The notes under the pieces were generated by a model. The model worked only from the letters and a program-made list of their open reading frames with translations. It was not told the origin of the DNA and ran no database searches. This document shows, in pieces, positions 42,769 to 51,083 of a stretch of DNA of 51,083 bases. The DNA lies in NCBI GenBank assembly GCA_015065865.1, contig SVPM01000007.1, positions 1 to 51,083 on the forward strand. Direction: 5' to 3'. This stretch comes from Oscillospiraceae bacterium. Lineage in GTDB: Bacteria; Bacillota; Clostridia; Oscillospirales; Acutalibacteraceae. Position numbers and translations under genes: made by a program. Numbering within the stretch: the first letter of the stretch is position 1; each line of letters begins with the position of its first letter.

Positions 42769-44003
42769 AGGAATGGTTAAAACGCCTTGGGATTTTGCTG
42801 ATCGCGGTGTTTTTGCTCGCTTATGTGGGATACCAGATCTTTCAGGTGCTGTATTCCAACGTGACGGTAGAAACCGTATCGGCATACAGTGTGTACGATA
42901 CGGTAGAAACACAGGCGATCGCCTTCCGCAACGAAACGCCGGTGCAAGCGGACGTGGGGGAAAACTACTTGTTTTATACTCTTGATAACGGCAACCGCGT
43001 TTCCAAAAACGGAATCGTCGCACAGTTGTATGCCGATGAAGAAGTAGCAAGCTTGCAACAGCAGTTGGAACTTTTGGATGAAGAGATCGTATATCTGAAA
43101 AGCGCTCAGGCGCTTACTTCGGGTAACTATTCCGGCTTGGAAGCGATTGAACAACAACTGACTATGAAGATGCAGGAAATTGCCGTTCGTGTGCACGGTC
43201 AAGGCGCTGAAGAATTGCGTGGCTTGCGTGCACAACTTCTCACGTTGATGAACAAACGCCAAGTGATCGTCGGCACGGTAAGCAGTTTTGAAGAAAAATT
43301 AGCACAACTGAACGCCGAACGGAATGCGCTTGCCTCCCGTGTTTCGGATTCCATCGGCACGGTACGTGCTCCTGTTTCGGGGTATTTTATTGACCGTACA
43401 GACGGGTACGAGAGCTACTTCAGCGTTAACGATGACGATATGGCGGCGTTGACCGCCGAAGAGATACAAAAGGCGCTCACGGCTTCTCCCGAAAAACCGA
43501 GCGGCTGTGTCGGGAAGATATCTTCGGGTTACTATTGGTATCTTGCTTGCTCCATCGACAGCCAAAAAGCGGCAGCGTTGGAAGTGGGGGATGCACTCGA
43601 CGTGCGACTGCCCTTTGTCACAGCTGAGAACGTACCTACCAAGGTGTTGGCGGTCAATCAAGGTGAAAACAACCAAAGTGCATTGATCTTAAAGTGCAGT
43701 TTGATGTCGGAGGAACTTTCGGATATACGTTTGGAATCGGTGCAGTTGCTGTTGGAAAAGCACAACGGCCTGCGTCTTCCGGATAAAGCGTTACACTTCG
43801 ACAAAGACAACCGTACCGGTGCGTTTGTGCGTATGGGAACAACGGTGACCTTCCGTTACGTTGACGTGTTGTATCATAATGAAAAGGACAAGTATTCCAT
43901 TTGTGCCATACCGGATGCGGGCGACAAAACGTATGTGCAGTTATATGACGATGTGATCGTAGAGGGGAAAGATCTATATGACGGAAAAGTTGTGCAATCC
44001 TGA
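42765..44003 (+). CDS. HlyD-like membrane-anchored protein of the sepF-ylmH cluster
   Basis: 412 residues. One N-terminal membrane helix (KRLGILLIAVFLLAYVGYQIF) puts the rest outside. A barrel-sandwich/biotinyl-lipoyl-like region (about 45-100) is split by a coiled coil (about 85-195, LQQQLELLDEEIVYLKSAQ and SFEEKLAQLNAERNALASRV). The lipoyl half resumes at IGTVRAPVSGYFIDRTDGYE, and then come beta-barrel domains. This is the layout of periplasmic adaptor (HlyD) proteins, yet the bacterium appears to have one membrane. In Clostridia such a protein is a regular neighbour of yggS-sepF. A role in division-site envelope processes is possible but unproven. The end overlaps yggS by 26 bases. Confidence 0.8.
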   Translation: MKEWLKRLGILLIAVFLLAYVGYQIFQVLYSNVTVETVSAYSVYDTVETQAIAFRNETPVQADVGENYLFYTLDNGNRVSKNGIVAQLYADEEVASLQQQLELLDEEIVYLKSAQALTSGNYSGLEAIEQQLTMKMQEIAVRVHGQGAEELRGLRAQLLTLMNKRQVIVGTVSSFEEKLAQLNAERNALASRVSDSIGTVRAPVSGYFIDRTDGYESYFSVNDDDMAALTAEEIQKALTASPEKPSGCVGKISSGYYWYLACSIDSQKAAALEVGDALDVRLPFVTAENVPTKVLAVNQGENNQSALILKCSLMSEELSDIRLESVQLLLEKHNGLRLPDKALHFDKDNRTGAFVRMGTTVTFRYVDVLYHNEKDKYSICAIPDAGDKTYVQLYDDVIVEGKDLYDGKVVQS

Positions 44004-44697
44004 TGCGATGGTGATACACGACAATATCGCCCGTGTTCGCGAACGGATCGAAAACGCCTGTGCTCGCGTAGGACGCGATTCGAAAGACGTCACATTGCTT
44101 GCGGTAACCAAAACGGTTTCGGTTGAGCGTATTAATTTGGCAATTGCCGACGGGATCCGCGAGATCGGAGAAAACCGTGTGCAGGAATTCCTTTCAAAGC
44201 AGGAAGCATTGTTACCGGTAACGGCGCATTTGATCGGTCATTTGCAGACAAACAAGGCCGCACAGATCGCCCATCGTGTGGCAATGGTGCAATCGGTGGA
44301 CAGTCTGCGCGTGGCACAAGCGTTAAATACCGCCGCCGTAAAGCACGGCGTTACACTGGATATCTTGGCGCAGGTGAATATCGGCGGCGAAGAGTCTAAG
44401 TCGGGGGTAGAGCCGGATGAAGCCGCCGAATTCTGTGCTGCTTTGTCGGAGTTTTCTGCCTTAAAATTGCGCGGTATGATGACAATACCCCCGATTTCGG
44501 ATACAGAATACAAAAAAAGAGAATATTTTTCACGAATGTCGCAATTGTTTATTGACATACGCACTAAAAATGTAGATAATAGTAGTATGGATATTTTATC
44601 TATGGGAATGTCGGACGACTATGAAGAAGCCATACTGGAAGGGTCTACTATGGTGCGTGTAGGGTCTGCCATTTTCGGAAGAAGAAATTATCAATAA
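43978..44697 (+). CDS. yggS: YggS/YlmE-family PLP homeostasis protein
   Basis: 239 residues of the PLP-binding barrel fold without a catalytic partner domain. Seen here: LLAVTKTVSVERINLAIADG with the PLP Lys, IGENRVQEFLSKQEAL, HLIGHLQTNKAAQ, and SMGMSDDYEEAILEGSTMVRVGSAIFG. The protein balances PLP and amino/keto acid pools. The gene lies next to sepF (ylmF) as in Bacillus and many Firmicutes. An alternative start 10 codons later is possible; ATG 43978 has AGAGGGG 10 bases upstream. Confidence 0.95.
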   Translation: MTEKLCNPDAMVIHDNIARVRERIENACARVGRDSKDVTLLAVTKTVSVERINLAIADGIREIGENRVQEFLSKQEALLPVTAHLIGHLQTNKAAQIAHRVAMVQSVDSLRVAQALNTAAVKHGVTLDILAQVNIGGEESKSGVEPDEAAEFCAALSEFSALKLRGMMTIPPISDTEYKKREYFSRMSQLFIDIRTKNVDNSSMDILSMGMSDDYEEAILEGSTMVRVGSAIFGRRNYQ

Positions 44698-44719
44698 TTT
44701 ATTATAGGAGGCAATCACA

Positions 44720-45160
44720 ATGAGCGTTATTGACAAGTTTAAGAAATGGATCGGCGACAACGAAGAAGGGGATATGGACGAAGAGTTCGAAATGGAAGAA
44801 ACCATGGATTTTGTAACGAAATCCGATGCAGAAACGGAAGAACCGACCAAGCGCAGCAATAAGGTCGTGAACATTCATGCAACGGCACAGTTGCAGGTCG
44901 TGTTGGTGAAACCCGAGCGCTTTGACGATGCGAGCACGGTGGCGGATCACCTGAACGCCAAGCGCACGGTCGTGTTGAATCTGGAATCTGCCAACAAGGA
45001 TGTTGCACGCCGCATTTTGGACTTTTTGAGCGGTGTGGCGTATGCGAACGACGGCCAGATCAAAAAGGTGGCGAACTGCACCTTTATCATCACCCCCTAC
45101 AACGTAGGCATCATGGGCGATCTGTTGGACGAACTGGAGAACAATGGGCTCTATTTCTAA
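44720..45160 (+). CDS. sepF: SepF, cell division protein
   Basis: 146 residues after ATAGGAGG. An N-terminal amphipathic helix (MSVIDKFKKWIG) for membrane binding is followed by an acidic, Glu-rich linker. The SepF core domain (about 60-146) then shows LQVVLVKPERFDDASTVADH, LNLESANKDVARRILDFLSG and FIITPYNVGI. It tethers FtsZ to the membrane and shapes the division septum. It overlaps ylmH by 17 bases. Confidence 0.96.
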   Translation: MSVIDKFKKWIGDNEEGDMDEEFEMEETMDFVTKSDAETEEPTKRSNKVVNIHATAQLQVVLVKPERFDDASTVADHLNAKRTVVLNLESANKDVARRILDFLSGVAYANDGQIKKVANCTFIITPYNVGIMGDLLDELENNGLYF

Positions 45161-45914
45161 CAGTCCCTTTGCCGAAGAAGCACTGCTGAGAGCACGGATA
45201 GAGGATGCGGTAAGGTTGTGCAAACGCCGTTCTTCTCCCGTGTCTATCGGTTTTCTGGATGCACACCAACAGGCGGTGGCGAAAGGAATGTTGCACAGTT
45301 CAGACGATGTTCTGTGGGCATTTTACGGCGGCCACGCCGAGGGTGAGCGTACATTACTGGGGATTTCGCCCGATTTTATGCCGCTTGAAGAGGCGTGGTT
45401 TCCGCTGACTCCAATGGCTTTTCACTATCGTAGCGGGCGAACACTTACACATCGTGACGTGCTCGGTTCGTTGCTTTCGGCGGGTGTTCGTCGTGAAATG
45501 ATCGGAGATATTTTGTGTGCCGACGGCTTGGCTGTTGTGTTCGTGAAAGATGAGATCATTGCCTTTTTACAGGAACAAATCGTGAAGATCGGCGGCGAAG
45601 GAGTGCATAGTGAAGTCCCGTATACAGGTGAACTTCCCGCGATGCACACCTTTGTGGAACATCGGGATACTGTGGCTTCTCCGCGATTGGATGCCGTCTT
45701 ACGGGTATGCTTGTCTGCTTCGCGTGAAGAGGCGGCGCGCCGCATCGAAACGGGGACTGTTTCGGTCAATCATATGCCGTGTACGACCGTTTCGACACAG
45801 GTACACGAGGGGGATGTACTCTCGGTGCGCGGTGTCGGTCGGTTTCGTGTGGCACAACTCGGTCCGCCGACACGTAAAGGTCGATTGTTTGTCACAATAG
45901 AACAGTATGTATAA
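45144..45914 (+). CDS. ylmH: YlmH, S4-domain RNA-binding protein
   Basis: 256 residues. The N-terminal part (about 25-170) has GFLDAHQQAVAKGML and YGGHAEGERTLLGISPDFM, typical of YlmH. The C-terminal S4 domain (about 180-245) reads SPRLDAVLRVCLSASREEAA, IETGTVSVNHMPC and HEGDVLSVRGVGRF. Bacillus YlmH binds stalled or free ribosomal subunits and can take part in quality control in parallel with RqcP, encoded 10 kb to the left. It starts within sepF and lies in the usual sepF-ylmH-divIVA order; ylmG (yggT) between sepF and ylmH is absent. Confidence 0.94.
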   Translation: MGSISNSPFAEEALLRARIEDAVRLCKRRSSPVSIGFLDAHQQAVAKGMLHSSDDVLWAFYGGHAEGERTLLGISPDFMPLEEAWFPLTPMAFHYRSGRTLTHRDVLGSLLSAGVRREMIGDILCADGLAVVFVKDEIIAFLQEQIVKIGGEGVHSEVPYTGELPAMHTFVEHRDTVASPRLDAVLRVCLSASREEAARRIETGTVSVNHMPCTTVSTQVHEGDVLSVRGVGRFRVAQLGPPTRKGRLFVTIEQYV

Positions 45915-45938
45915 AATAACAGAGGAGAGTGTCGTGTA

Positions 45939-46733
45939 ATGCTGACATTGGATCAAATTAAGAACGTAACCTTTTCCAAAGCACGCGGTGGTTATTCCAC
46001 AGCGGAAGTGGATGATTTTATTGACCAGTGTGTGGATACGTTGGCGAGCGTATTGGACGAGCGCAACACTGCAAACAAAAAGATGGAAGTGTTGGCGGAT
46101 AAGCTGAAAGAGTACCGCAACGAGGAAGACAGCATTCGTTCTGCGCTCGTAAATGCACAACGTTTGGGTGACACCATCGTGCGTGAAGCCAATCAAAAAG
46201 CGGTGTTGACACAAGAAGATGCTGCTATCAAGGCTGAAAAGATCGTAAAAGAAGCCGAAGAAAAAGCGGCGACGGTGCTTGCGGGCATTACCGATGAAGT
46301 TAAAGCGCAGGAAGCAGAACTGAAACGTTTGAAGCAAGAGGTGTCTTTGTTCAAAGAGCGTATGCTCTCCATTTATCGTGAACACTTGTCTTTAATTCAG
46401 GTGTTGCCCGAAGAAGAAGAAGAAGCACCTGCCGATGAAAGTGCAGAAGACACCGTTGCAAGCGAAGAGATCGCTGTTGAAGAGGCCGTTGATGCCGTTG
46501 CAGAGGTTCCCTCTGTTGCCGAAGAGATCGTTGAACCCGCAGCAGTCGAACCGATTGCTCCCGTGGTTGAGGAACCTACTGCCGTGACTTCGTTGGAGGC
46601 GCTGGTCGAAGCGGAACCGGAGGCGGTGGAGGAAGCACCGAAATCCCGCTTTGCAGACCTGCAGTTTGGCGATGATTACGACAACACACAAGACGAGGAA
46701 AAGCCGCGTGGGTTCTTCCGCCGCAAGAAATAA
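45939..46733 (+). CDS. divIVA: DivIVA, pole and septum curvature protein
   Basis: 264 residues, start after AGAGGAG. The N-terminal domain (about 1-55) has LTLDQIKNVTFSKARGGYS and the usual YSTAEVDDFIDQ, giving the lipid-binding loop and the first coiled coil. A second long coiled coil (about 70-145) is KQEVSLFKERMLSIYREHLSL-like. An acidic tail (about 150-250) rich in Glu, Val, Ala and Pro ends in FFRRKK. DivIVA marks negatively curved membrane and recruits division and wall enzymes. A strong terminator follows. Confidence 0.94.
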   Translation: MLTLDQIKNVTFSKARGGYSTAEVDDFIDQCVDTLASVLDERNTANKKMEVLADKLKEYRNEEDSIRSALVNAQRLGDTIVREANQKAVLTQEDAAIKAEKIVKEAEEKAATVLAGITDEVKAQEAELKRLKQEVSLFKERMLSIYREHLSLIQVLPEEEEEAPADESAEDTVASEEIAVEEAVDAVAEVPSVAEEIVEPAAVEPIAPVVEEPTAVTSLEALVEAEPEAVEEAPKSRFADLQFGDDYDNTQDEEKPRGFFRRKK

Positions 46734-46745
46734 TTGAGAGAATAC

Positions 46746-46784
46746 AACGCCGCCTCTCTTCACCGAAAAGAGGCGGCGTTTTTT
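46746..46784 (+). terminator. Terminator between divIVA and lspA
   Basis: A perfect 12-bp GC-rich stem (46746-46757 with 46769-46780), an 11-base loop and a T-run to 46784. It lies 13 bases after the divIVA stop and 34 before the lspA start, with no promoter visible in between. Confidence 0.9.
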
Positions 46785-46817
46785 AGAAAAACACATCAAC
46801 GAGAGGGGATGCGTAAC

Positions 46818-47339
46818 GTGTATTGGTTAACGATAGGTTTGGTTACCGCCATACTGATTGGGATCGACCAATGGACCAAGATGGCGATAGTACATCATTT
46901 TACAGCCGTGGATGTGCAGGCCGTATCTTTGTGGGACGGCGTGCTGGAATTAACCTATGTAAAGAATTACGGCATTGCGTGGGGAATGCTGCAAAACCAG
47001 CGTTGGATCGTTACGGTTGCAACCTCATTGATGTTGTTGTTTGTATTATTTGTGTTGATAAAACGATGGTTTCGATCGTCAAACTTAGCGACAGCAGGCC
47101 TCTTATTGGTGTTTGCGGGCGGTATCGGTAACTTGATCGACCGCATTGCCAACGGTTTTGTTGTGGATTTTATTCATTATTACAAGTGGTTTGATTTCCC
47201 CGTGTTCAACTTCGCCGATTGTTGCATCTCTATCGGGGCAGTGTTGATCTTAATTTACGCCTTCTTTTTCACCGAAACCAAGGAGGAACATACCGATGGA
47301 ACCGTACTGTGTAAAGACGACTGCGGAACAAACGGGTAA
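46818..47339 (+). CDS. lspA: Signal peptidase II (lipoprotein signal peptidase)
   Basis: 173 residues from GTG 46818, 9 bases after GAGAGGGG. The ATG at 46809 abuts that site with no spacing and is less likely. Four membrane helices. Catalytic Asp residues are in GNLIDRIANGFVVDFIHYY and FNFADCCISIGAVL; DQWTKMAIV and LTYVKNYGIAWGML are family motifs. It cuts prolipoproteins such as the CotH-type lipoprotein in this window. It overlaps rluD by 44 bases. Confidence 0.93.
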   Translation: MYWLTIGLVTAILIGIDQWTKMAIVHHFTAVDVQAVSLWDGVLELTYVKNYGIAWGMLQNQRWIVTVATSLMLLFVLFVLIKRWFRSSNLATAGLLLVFAGGIGNLIDRIANGFVVDFIHYYKWFDFPVFNFADCCISIGAVLILIYAFFFTETKEEHTDGTVLCKDDCGTNG

Positions 47340-48213
47340 ACGTCTGGACGTGTTTTTGGCGGAACAGTTACCGATGACGCGCTCTGCCATACAGGCGTTG
47401 ATGGAAAACGGTGCCGTTACGGCCGACGGGAAGAAAGTGGCTAAAAATTACCGTTTGCGCGGTGGGGAGGACGTAACGGTAATGATACCCGACGTCGTGC
47501 CGTGCGAAGCGGTAGCGCAGGAAATTCCGCTGAATATCGTGTATGAAGATGAACACCTGCTGGTGGTCAATAAGCCGAAAGGTATGGTGGTACATCCTGC
47601 GGCAGGACATACGGACGGCACGTTGGTAAACGCACTGCTTGCCCATTGTAAAGGGAGTTTGTCGGGTATCAACGGCGTTCTGCGTCCCGGCATCGTTCAC
47701 CGTATCGACAAAGATACCAGTGGTTTATTGATCGTTGCCAAAAACGACAATGCACACCAAGGACTGGCGGCACAAATTAAAGAACACAGTTTCACGCGCA
47801 TTTACGAAGCGATGATCGTTGGTCATCTTACCGATTCACAAGGTACTGTGGACGCACCCATCGGCCGACATCCTGTTGACCGCAAAAAAATGGCAATCAC
47901 CCCCAAGAACAGCAAATCTGCCGTTACGCATTACCGTGTGTTGGCGGAATACTCGGGCTATTCCCACGTACAACTGAAACTGGAAACGGGACGAACCCAT
48001 CAAATTCGTGTCCACATGGCATCGTTGGGGCATCCCGTGGCAGGGGATACGGTGTATGGTTCCAAAAAAGATCCGCACAATCTGAACGGACAATGCCTAC
48101 ACGCGAAAGATATCGGTTTTATCCACCCTGTGACCGGCAAGGAACTTTACTTTACATCTGACTTGCCTCCGTATTTTACAGCGTTTTTAGATAAATTGAG
48201 AAGTAAGGGGTAA
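47296..48213 (+). CDS. rluD: Ribosomal large-subunit pseudouridine synthase, RluD family
   Basis: 305 residues. An N-terminal S4 domain (about 15-75, KRLDVFLAEQLPMTRSAIQAL) is followed by the synthase core with LVVNKPKGMVVHPAAGH, RPGIVHRIDKDTSGLLIVAK holding the catalytic Asp, RIYEAMIVG and LETGRTHQIRVHMA. It makes pseudouridine in 23S rRNA; RluD-type sites (1911/1915/1917) are most likely, but RluA-family members of Firmicutes vary. The lspA-rluD order matches Bacillus (lspA-ylyB). The start codon is within lspA with the site AAGGAGG. Confidence 0.93.
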   Translation: MEPYCVKTTAEQTGKRLDVFLAEQLPMTRSAIQALMENGAVTADGKKVAKNYRLRGGEDVTVMIPDVVPCEAVAQEIPLNIVYEDEHLLVVNKPKGMVVHPAAGHTDGTLVNALLAHCKGSLSGINGVLRPGIVHRIDKDTSGLLIVAKNDNAHQGLAAQIKEHSFTRIYEAMIVGHLTDSQGTVDAPIGRHPVDRKKMAITPKNSKSAVTHYRVLAEYSGYSHVQLKLETGRTHQIRVHMASLGHPVAGDTVYGSKKDPHNLNGQCLHAKDIGFIHPVTGKELYFTSDLPPYFTAFLDKLRSKG

Positions 48214-48238
48214 CACCTTTACATCAATCGCTCGTATG

Positions 48239-48277
48239 ATCCGACGACTTGCTTACATAAGGACGTCGGATTTTTTT
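48239..48277 (+). terminator. Terminator after rluD
   Basis: 48239-48246 pairs with 48264-48271 (8-9 bp, loop of 17 bases with a small inner pairing) followed by a run of seven T. It lies 26 bases after the rluD stop. Confidence 0.78.
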
Positions 48278-48307
48278 GTATTCATAGGCGTTTTTGCGGA
48301 ATAGGGG

Positions 48308-48336
48308 TTGATTATTTTTCGAAAATAGTATAAAAT
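48308..48336 (+). promoter_or_regulatory. Sigma-A promoter of prfC
   Basis: TTGATT (48308-48313), 17-base spacer, TAAAAT (48331-48336), 33 bases before the prfC start. Confidence 0.6.
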
Positions 48337-48368
48337 AAGTTTAATTGTTTATATGGAGGGGTTTGCTT

Positions 48369-49970
48369 TTGTCAAATCTACAAAATGAGATTCGTCGTCG
48401 GCGTACCTTTGCGATCATTTCGCACCCCGATGCCGGTAAAACGACATTGACCGAAAAGCTTTTGCTGTACGGCGGCGCCATCGCCAGTGCCGGTATGGTG
48501 AAGGGCAAACGCTCAATGAAGCACGCGGTCTCCGACTGGATGGAGATTGAAAAACAACGCGGTATCTCGGTCACCTCGTCTGCATTGCAGTTTGAGTACG
48601 ATGGCTACTGCATCAATATTTTGGATACTCCCGGTCACCAAGACTTTTCGGAAGATACTTACCGCACGTTGATGGCGGCCGACTCCGCCGTAATGGTGAT
48701 CGACGCTTCCAAGGGTGTGGAACGTCAGACCGTGAAGTTGTTTAAAGTGTGCATGTTGCGCCACATTCCGATCTTCACTTTTATCAACAAGATGGACCGT
48801 GAAGCACGTGACCCGTTTGAACTGTTGGAAGAGATCGAACAGGTCCTCGGCATCGAAACCTACGCCGTCAACTGGCCGATCGGTTGCGGCAAGGAATTCA
48901 AGGGCGTGTACAATCGCCGCGATGCTCACATATTGGCATTTTCTGCCGCGGAAGGTGCAACGGGTCAATACGAGGCTACGGCTACCGAAGTGGATCTAAA
49001 AGATGAATCGCTCAAAGCGTTGATCGGTGAGTCGCACTATGACACACTGAATGACGATATCGAACTTATGGACGGTGCGGGCAGCGAGTTTGATCTGGAA
49101 CGCGTGCGCGCGGGGCAACTTACTCCTGTGTTCTTCGGCTCGGCACTTACCAATTTCGGTGTGCAACCGTTCTTGGAAGATTTTTTGAAGATGACCACAG
49201 CCCCCTTGTCGCGGCATTCCAGCGCCGGCGAAGTGGATCCGATGAACGAGGATTTTTCCGCTTTTGTTTTCAAGATTCAAGCGAACATGAACAAAGCGCA
49301 CCGTGACCGCATTGCCTTCTTCCGCATCTGTTCGGGACGTTACGAAAAAAATATGGAAGTTCTGCATGTGCAAGGGAACAAAAAATTGCGCCTGTCGCAA
49401 CCCCAGCAGTTGATGGCACAGGATCGCGAGGGGATTGAAGAAGCGTATGCCGGCGATATCATCGGCATTTTTGATCCCGGTATCTTTTCGATCGGTGATA
49501 CGGTATGTGCACCAAACAAGAAGTTTGCATTTGAGGGCATCCCGACGTTTGCACCCGAACATTTTGCACGTATTCGTGCGACCGACACTATGAAGCGTAA
49601 GCAGTTTGTGAAAGGTACCGACCAGATCGCCCAAGAAGGTGCTATTCAGATCTTCAAAGAAGTAGACGGCGGTATGGAAGAGGTCATCGTCGGTGTGGTC
49701 GGCACGTTACAGTTTGAGGTGCTGGAATACCGATTGAAGAACGAATACGCCGTAGATATCCATATGGAAAGTCTGCCTTACAGTCAGATCCGTTGGATCG
49801 TGAATGAAGATATTGACCCCAAAACGTTAAATTTAAGCTCCGATACCAAGCGCGTACAAGATATGCGCGGACACTATCTGTTGTTATTTACCAGCAGTTG
49901 GAATATCGACTGGGCATTGGATCACAACAAAGGTCTGGAATTGGCCGACTTTAAACGGGAAATGAATTGA
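48369..49970 (+). CDS. prfC: Peptide chain release factor 3
   Basis: 533 residues using TTG 48369, 9 bases after GGAGG; this yields the RF3-typical start [20 protein letters not shown]. GTPase motifs: [41 protein letters not shown], and NKMD in [12 protein letters not shown]. Domain II and the C-terminal domains follow ([30 protein letters not shown]). RF3 recycles RF1/RF2 after termination. It has its own promoter; valS starts 14 bases later. Confidence 0.96.
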   Translation: MSNLQNEIRRRRTFAIISHPDAGKTTLTEKLLLYGGAIASAGMVKGKRSMKHAVSDWMEIEKQRGISVTSSALQFEYDGYCINILDTPGHQDFSEDTYRTLMAADSAVMVIDASKGVERQTVKLFKVCMLRHIPIFTFINKMDREARDPFELLEEIEQVLGIETYAVNWPIGCGKEFKGVYNRRDAHILAFSAAEGATGQYEATATEVDLKDESLKALIGESHYDTLNDDIELMDGAGSEFDLERVRAGQLTPVFFGSALTNFGVQPFLEDFLKMTTAPLSRHSSAGEVDPMNEDFSAFVFKIQANMNKAHRDRIAFFRICSGRYEKNMEVLHVQGNKKLRLSQPQQLMAQDREGIEEAYAGDIIGIFDPGIFSIGDTVCAPNKKFAFEGIPTFAPEHFARIRATDTMKRKQFVKGTDQIAQEGAIQIFKEVDGGMEEVIVGVVGTLQFEVLEYRLKNEYAVDIHMESLPYSQIRWIVNEDIDPKTLNLSSDTKRVQDMRGHYLLLFTSSWNIDWALDHNKGLELADFKREMN

Positions 49971-49984
49971 GGTGCAGTAAACTT

Positions 49985-51083
49985 ATGAGTAATCGCAAAG
50001 AATTAGCCAAAACCTACGAACCGCGCGAGGTTGAAGACCGTATTTATGCCTTCTGGCAGGACGGCAACTACTTTGCTGCGGATGCAAATTCGAAAAAAAC
50101 TCCCTATACCATCGTGATGCCGCCCCCGAACATTACGGGGCAGTTGCACATGGGCCATGCGTTGGATAACACTTTGCAAGATATCCTTATCCGTTGGCGC
50201 CGTATGCAAGGATATGAGGCGTTGTGGTTGCCGGGCACCGATCACGCCTCCATTGCGACCGAAGCGAAGATCGTGGAAGCTATGCGCGCCGAAGGAATCA
50301 CTAAAGAATCCATCGGTCGTGATGCGTTCTTGGAACGTGCATGGAAATGGAAAGAGACCTACGGCGGACGCATCGTGTCCCAGCTGAAAAAGATCGGTTC
50401 TTCCTGCGACTGGAAACGTGAGCGCTTTACTATGGACGAAGGCTGTTCCAAAGCGGTGCGCGAGGTGTTTGTGCGTTTGTACGAACAGGATCTCATTTAT
50501 CGCGGCAACCGTATGGTCAACTGGTGTCCCAAATGTAACACCTCCATTTCGGATGCCGAGGTGGAATACGAGGAAAAAGACGGCCATTTTTGGCATTTGC
50601 TGTATACGGTGAAAGAAACCGGCGAACAGTTGGAACTCGCTACCACGCGTCCCGAGACGATGCTGGGCGATACCGCCGTGGCCATCAACAGCGAAGACGA
50701 ACGCTATGCCCATCTGCACGGTTGTCACGTGATCTTGCCTTTGCTCAACAAAGAGATCCCGATCGTGTGTGATGAACACGCGGATATGACAAAGGGAACG
50801 GGTGTCGTGAAGATTACCCCCGCGCATGACCCGAACGACTTTGAAGTCGGCCGCCGTCACAACTTGCCGGTAGTGCGTGTGTTTACTTATGAGGGTTTGA
50901 TGACCGGTGCGGCGGATAAAGCGGCGGCAGATGAACTGTTTGCTTCTGGCCGTGCGGCACAGGATGAACCGTCGGTGCTGGATTGCGGTAAATATGCGGG
51001 TATGACCACGATGGAAGCACGCAAGGAGATTTTGAAGGATCTTGAAGCGGGCGGTTATCTTAAGGAAACCGAAGATTTGAAGC
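49985..51083 (+). CDS. valS: Valyl-tRNA synthetase (3' end beyond the window)
   Basis: ATG 49985 follows GAGGTGCAGTAAACTT. 366 residues are visible, open to the window end. Class I synthetase: the ATP-binding HIGH motif appears as [15 protein letters not shown] (about residue 42), and [34 protein letters not shown] and [15 protein letters not shown] begin the editing (CP1) domain. These matches, mainly GTDHA and PPPNITG, identify ValS over IleS or LeuS. No T-box leader is possible in the 14-base gap, so it is read from the prfC transcript or an internal promoter. Confidence 0.97.
   Translation, partial: MSNRKELAKTYEPREVEDRIYAFWQDGNYFAADANSKKTPYTIVMPPPNITGQLHMGHALDNTLQDILIRWRRMQGYEALWLPGTDHASIATEAKIVEAMRAEGITKESIGRDAFLERAWKWKETYGGRIVSQLKKIGSSCDWKRERFTMDEGCSKAVREVFVRLYEQDLIYRGNRMVNWCPKCNTSISDAEVEYEEKDGHFWHLLYTVKETGEQLELATTRPETMLGDTAVAINSEDERYAHLHGCHVILPLLNKEIPIVCDEHADMTKGTGVVKITPAHDPNDFEVGRRHNLPVVRVFTYEGLMTGAADKAAADELFASGRAAQDEPSVLDCGKYAGMTTMEARKEILKDLEAGGYLKETEDLK

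Noticed and set aside
1-51083. CRISPR array, tRNA or rRNA genes, transposons
   Set aside because: I looked for regularly spaced repeats, CCA-ended cloverleaf patterns and transposase motifs (DDE, Tyr-recombinase) and found none.

Overview
The window is a chromosomal stretch from an uncultured-type, low-to-mid GC monoderm bacterium of the class Clostridia, most likely an Oscillospiraceae/Ruminococcaceae-like gut species. This rests on the gene families and their order: ctsR-mcsA-mcsB-clpC; mazG-hup-rqcP; miaB-ylbF-mutS-mutL-miaA; yggS-sepF-ylmH-divIVA-lspA-rluD. Further support comes from a dockerin-bearing secreted hydrolase, a CotH/lamin-tail lipoprotein and a sortase-anchored surface protein. 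This is inference from content; no 16S or other marker RNA is present. I found no rRNA, tRNA, CRISPR array, transposase or integrase.

Layout. 1-2659 is an AT-richer accessory segment: the tail of a surface protein with SpaA/Cna-B modules and an SPQTG sorting signal, then an alpha/beta hydrolase, closed by a strong bidirectional terminator. 2858-7304 holds a secreted protein with a dockerin and a clan-A-like glycoside hydrolase domain, an orphan 128-aa protein, an SPFH protein and a sugar-phosphate isomerase-like protein. 7341-8829 (minus strand) has a zinc-ribbon/DUF2628-like membrane protein and tspO, with a terminator-like hairpin that buries the tspO ribosome binding site. 9039-14477 is a compact operon: murD, two M42 peptidases, a GNAT acetyltransferase and a PLP-dependent YnbB-like enzyme. 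14511-15251 (minus strand) holds a PH-like protein and a tiny Cys/Gly-rich membrane protein. 15412-19934 is the CtsR heat-shock operon with a visible CtsR operator.

20079-25314 has a DUF368 (PopT-type) polyprenyl-phosphate transporter, a large lipoprotein with three lamin-tail domains plus a CotH kinase domain, and an rRNA uracil methyltransferase. 25315-28082 is a mixed segment: a 55-aa membrane protein, an AT-richer serine hydrolase, a zinc-ribbon protein, an ICMT-like membrane methyltransferase and a Nim-like flavoprotein. rodA lies on the minus strand at 28105-29244. From 29360 to the right end come mostly core genes: tsaE-tsaB, upp, mutY-fabG (with a Usp-like gene overlapping fabG tail to tail), mazG-hup-rqcP, miaB-ylbF-mutSL-miaA, the division cluster with lspA and rluD, prfC and the start of valS.

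Functionally, the core parts cover envelope growth (murD, rodA, popT, sepF, divIVA, lspA), protein quality control (clpC, McsAB, RqcP), tRNA/rRNA modification (tsaB, tsaE, miaA, miaB, rluD, RumA-like) and DNA repair (mutS, mutL, mutY). No clear new multi-gene defence or biosynthetic system is visible. The most original leads are the dockerin-hydrolase, the CotH/lamin-tail lipoprotein, the tspO leader hairpin, the 38-base palindrome at the ctsR operator, the Cys-rich tails of two small proteins, and the terminator placed inside the hup-rqcP unit.
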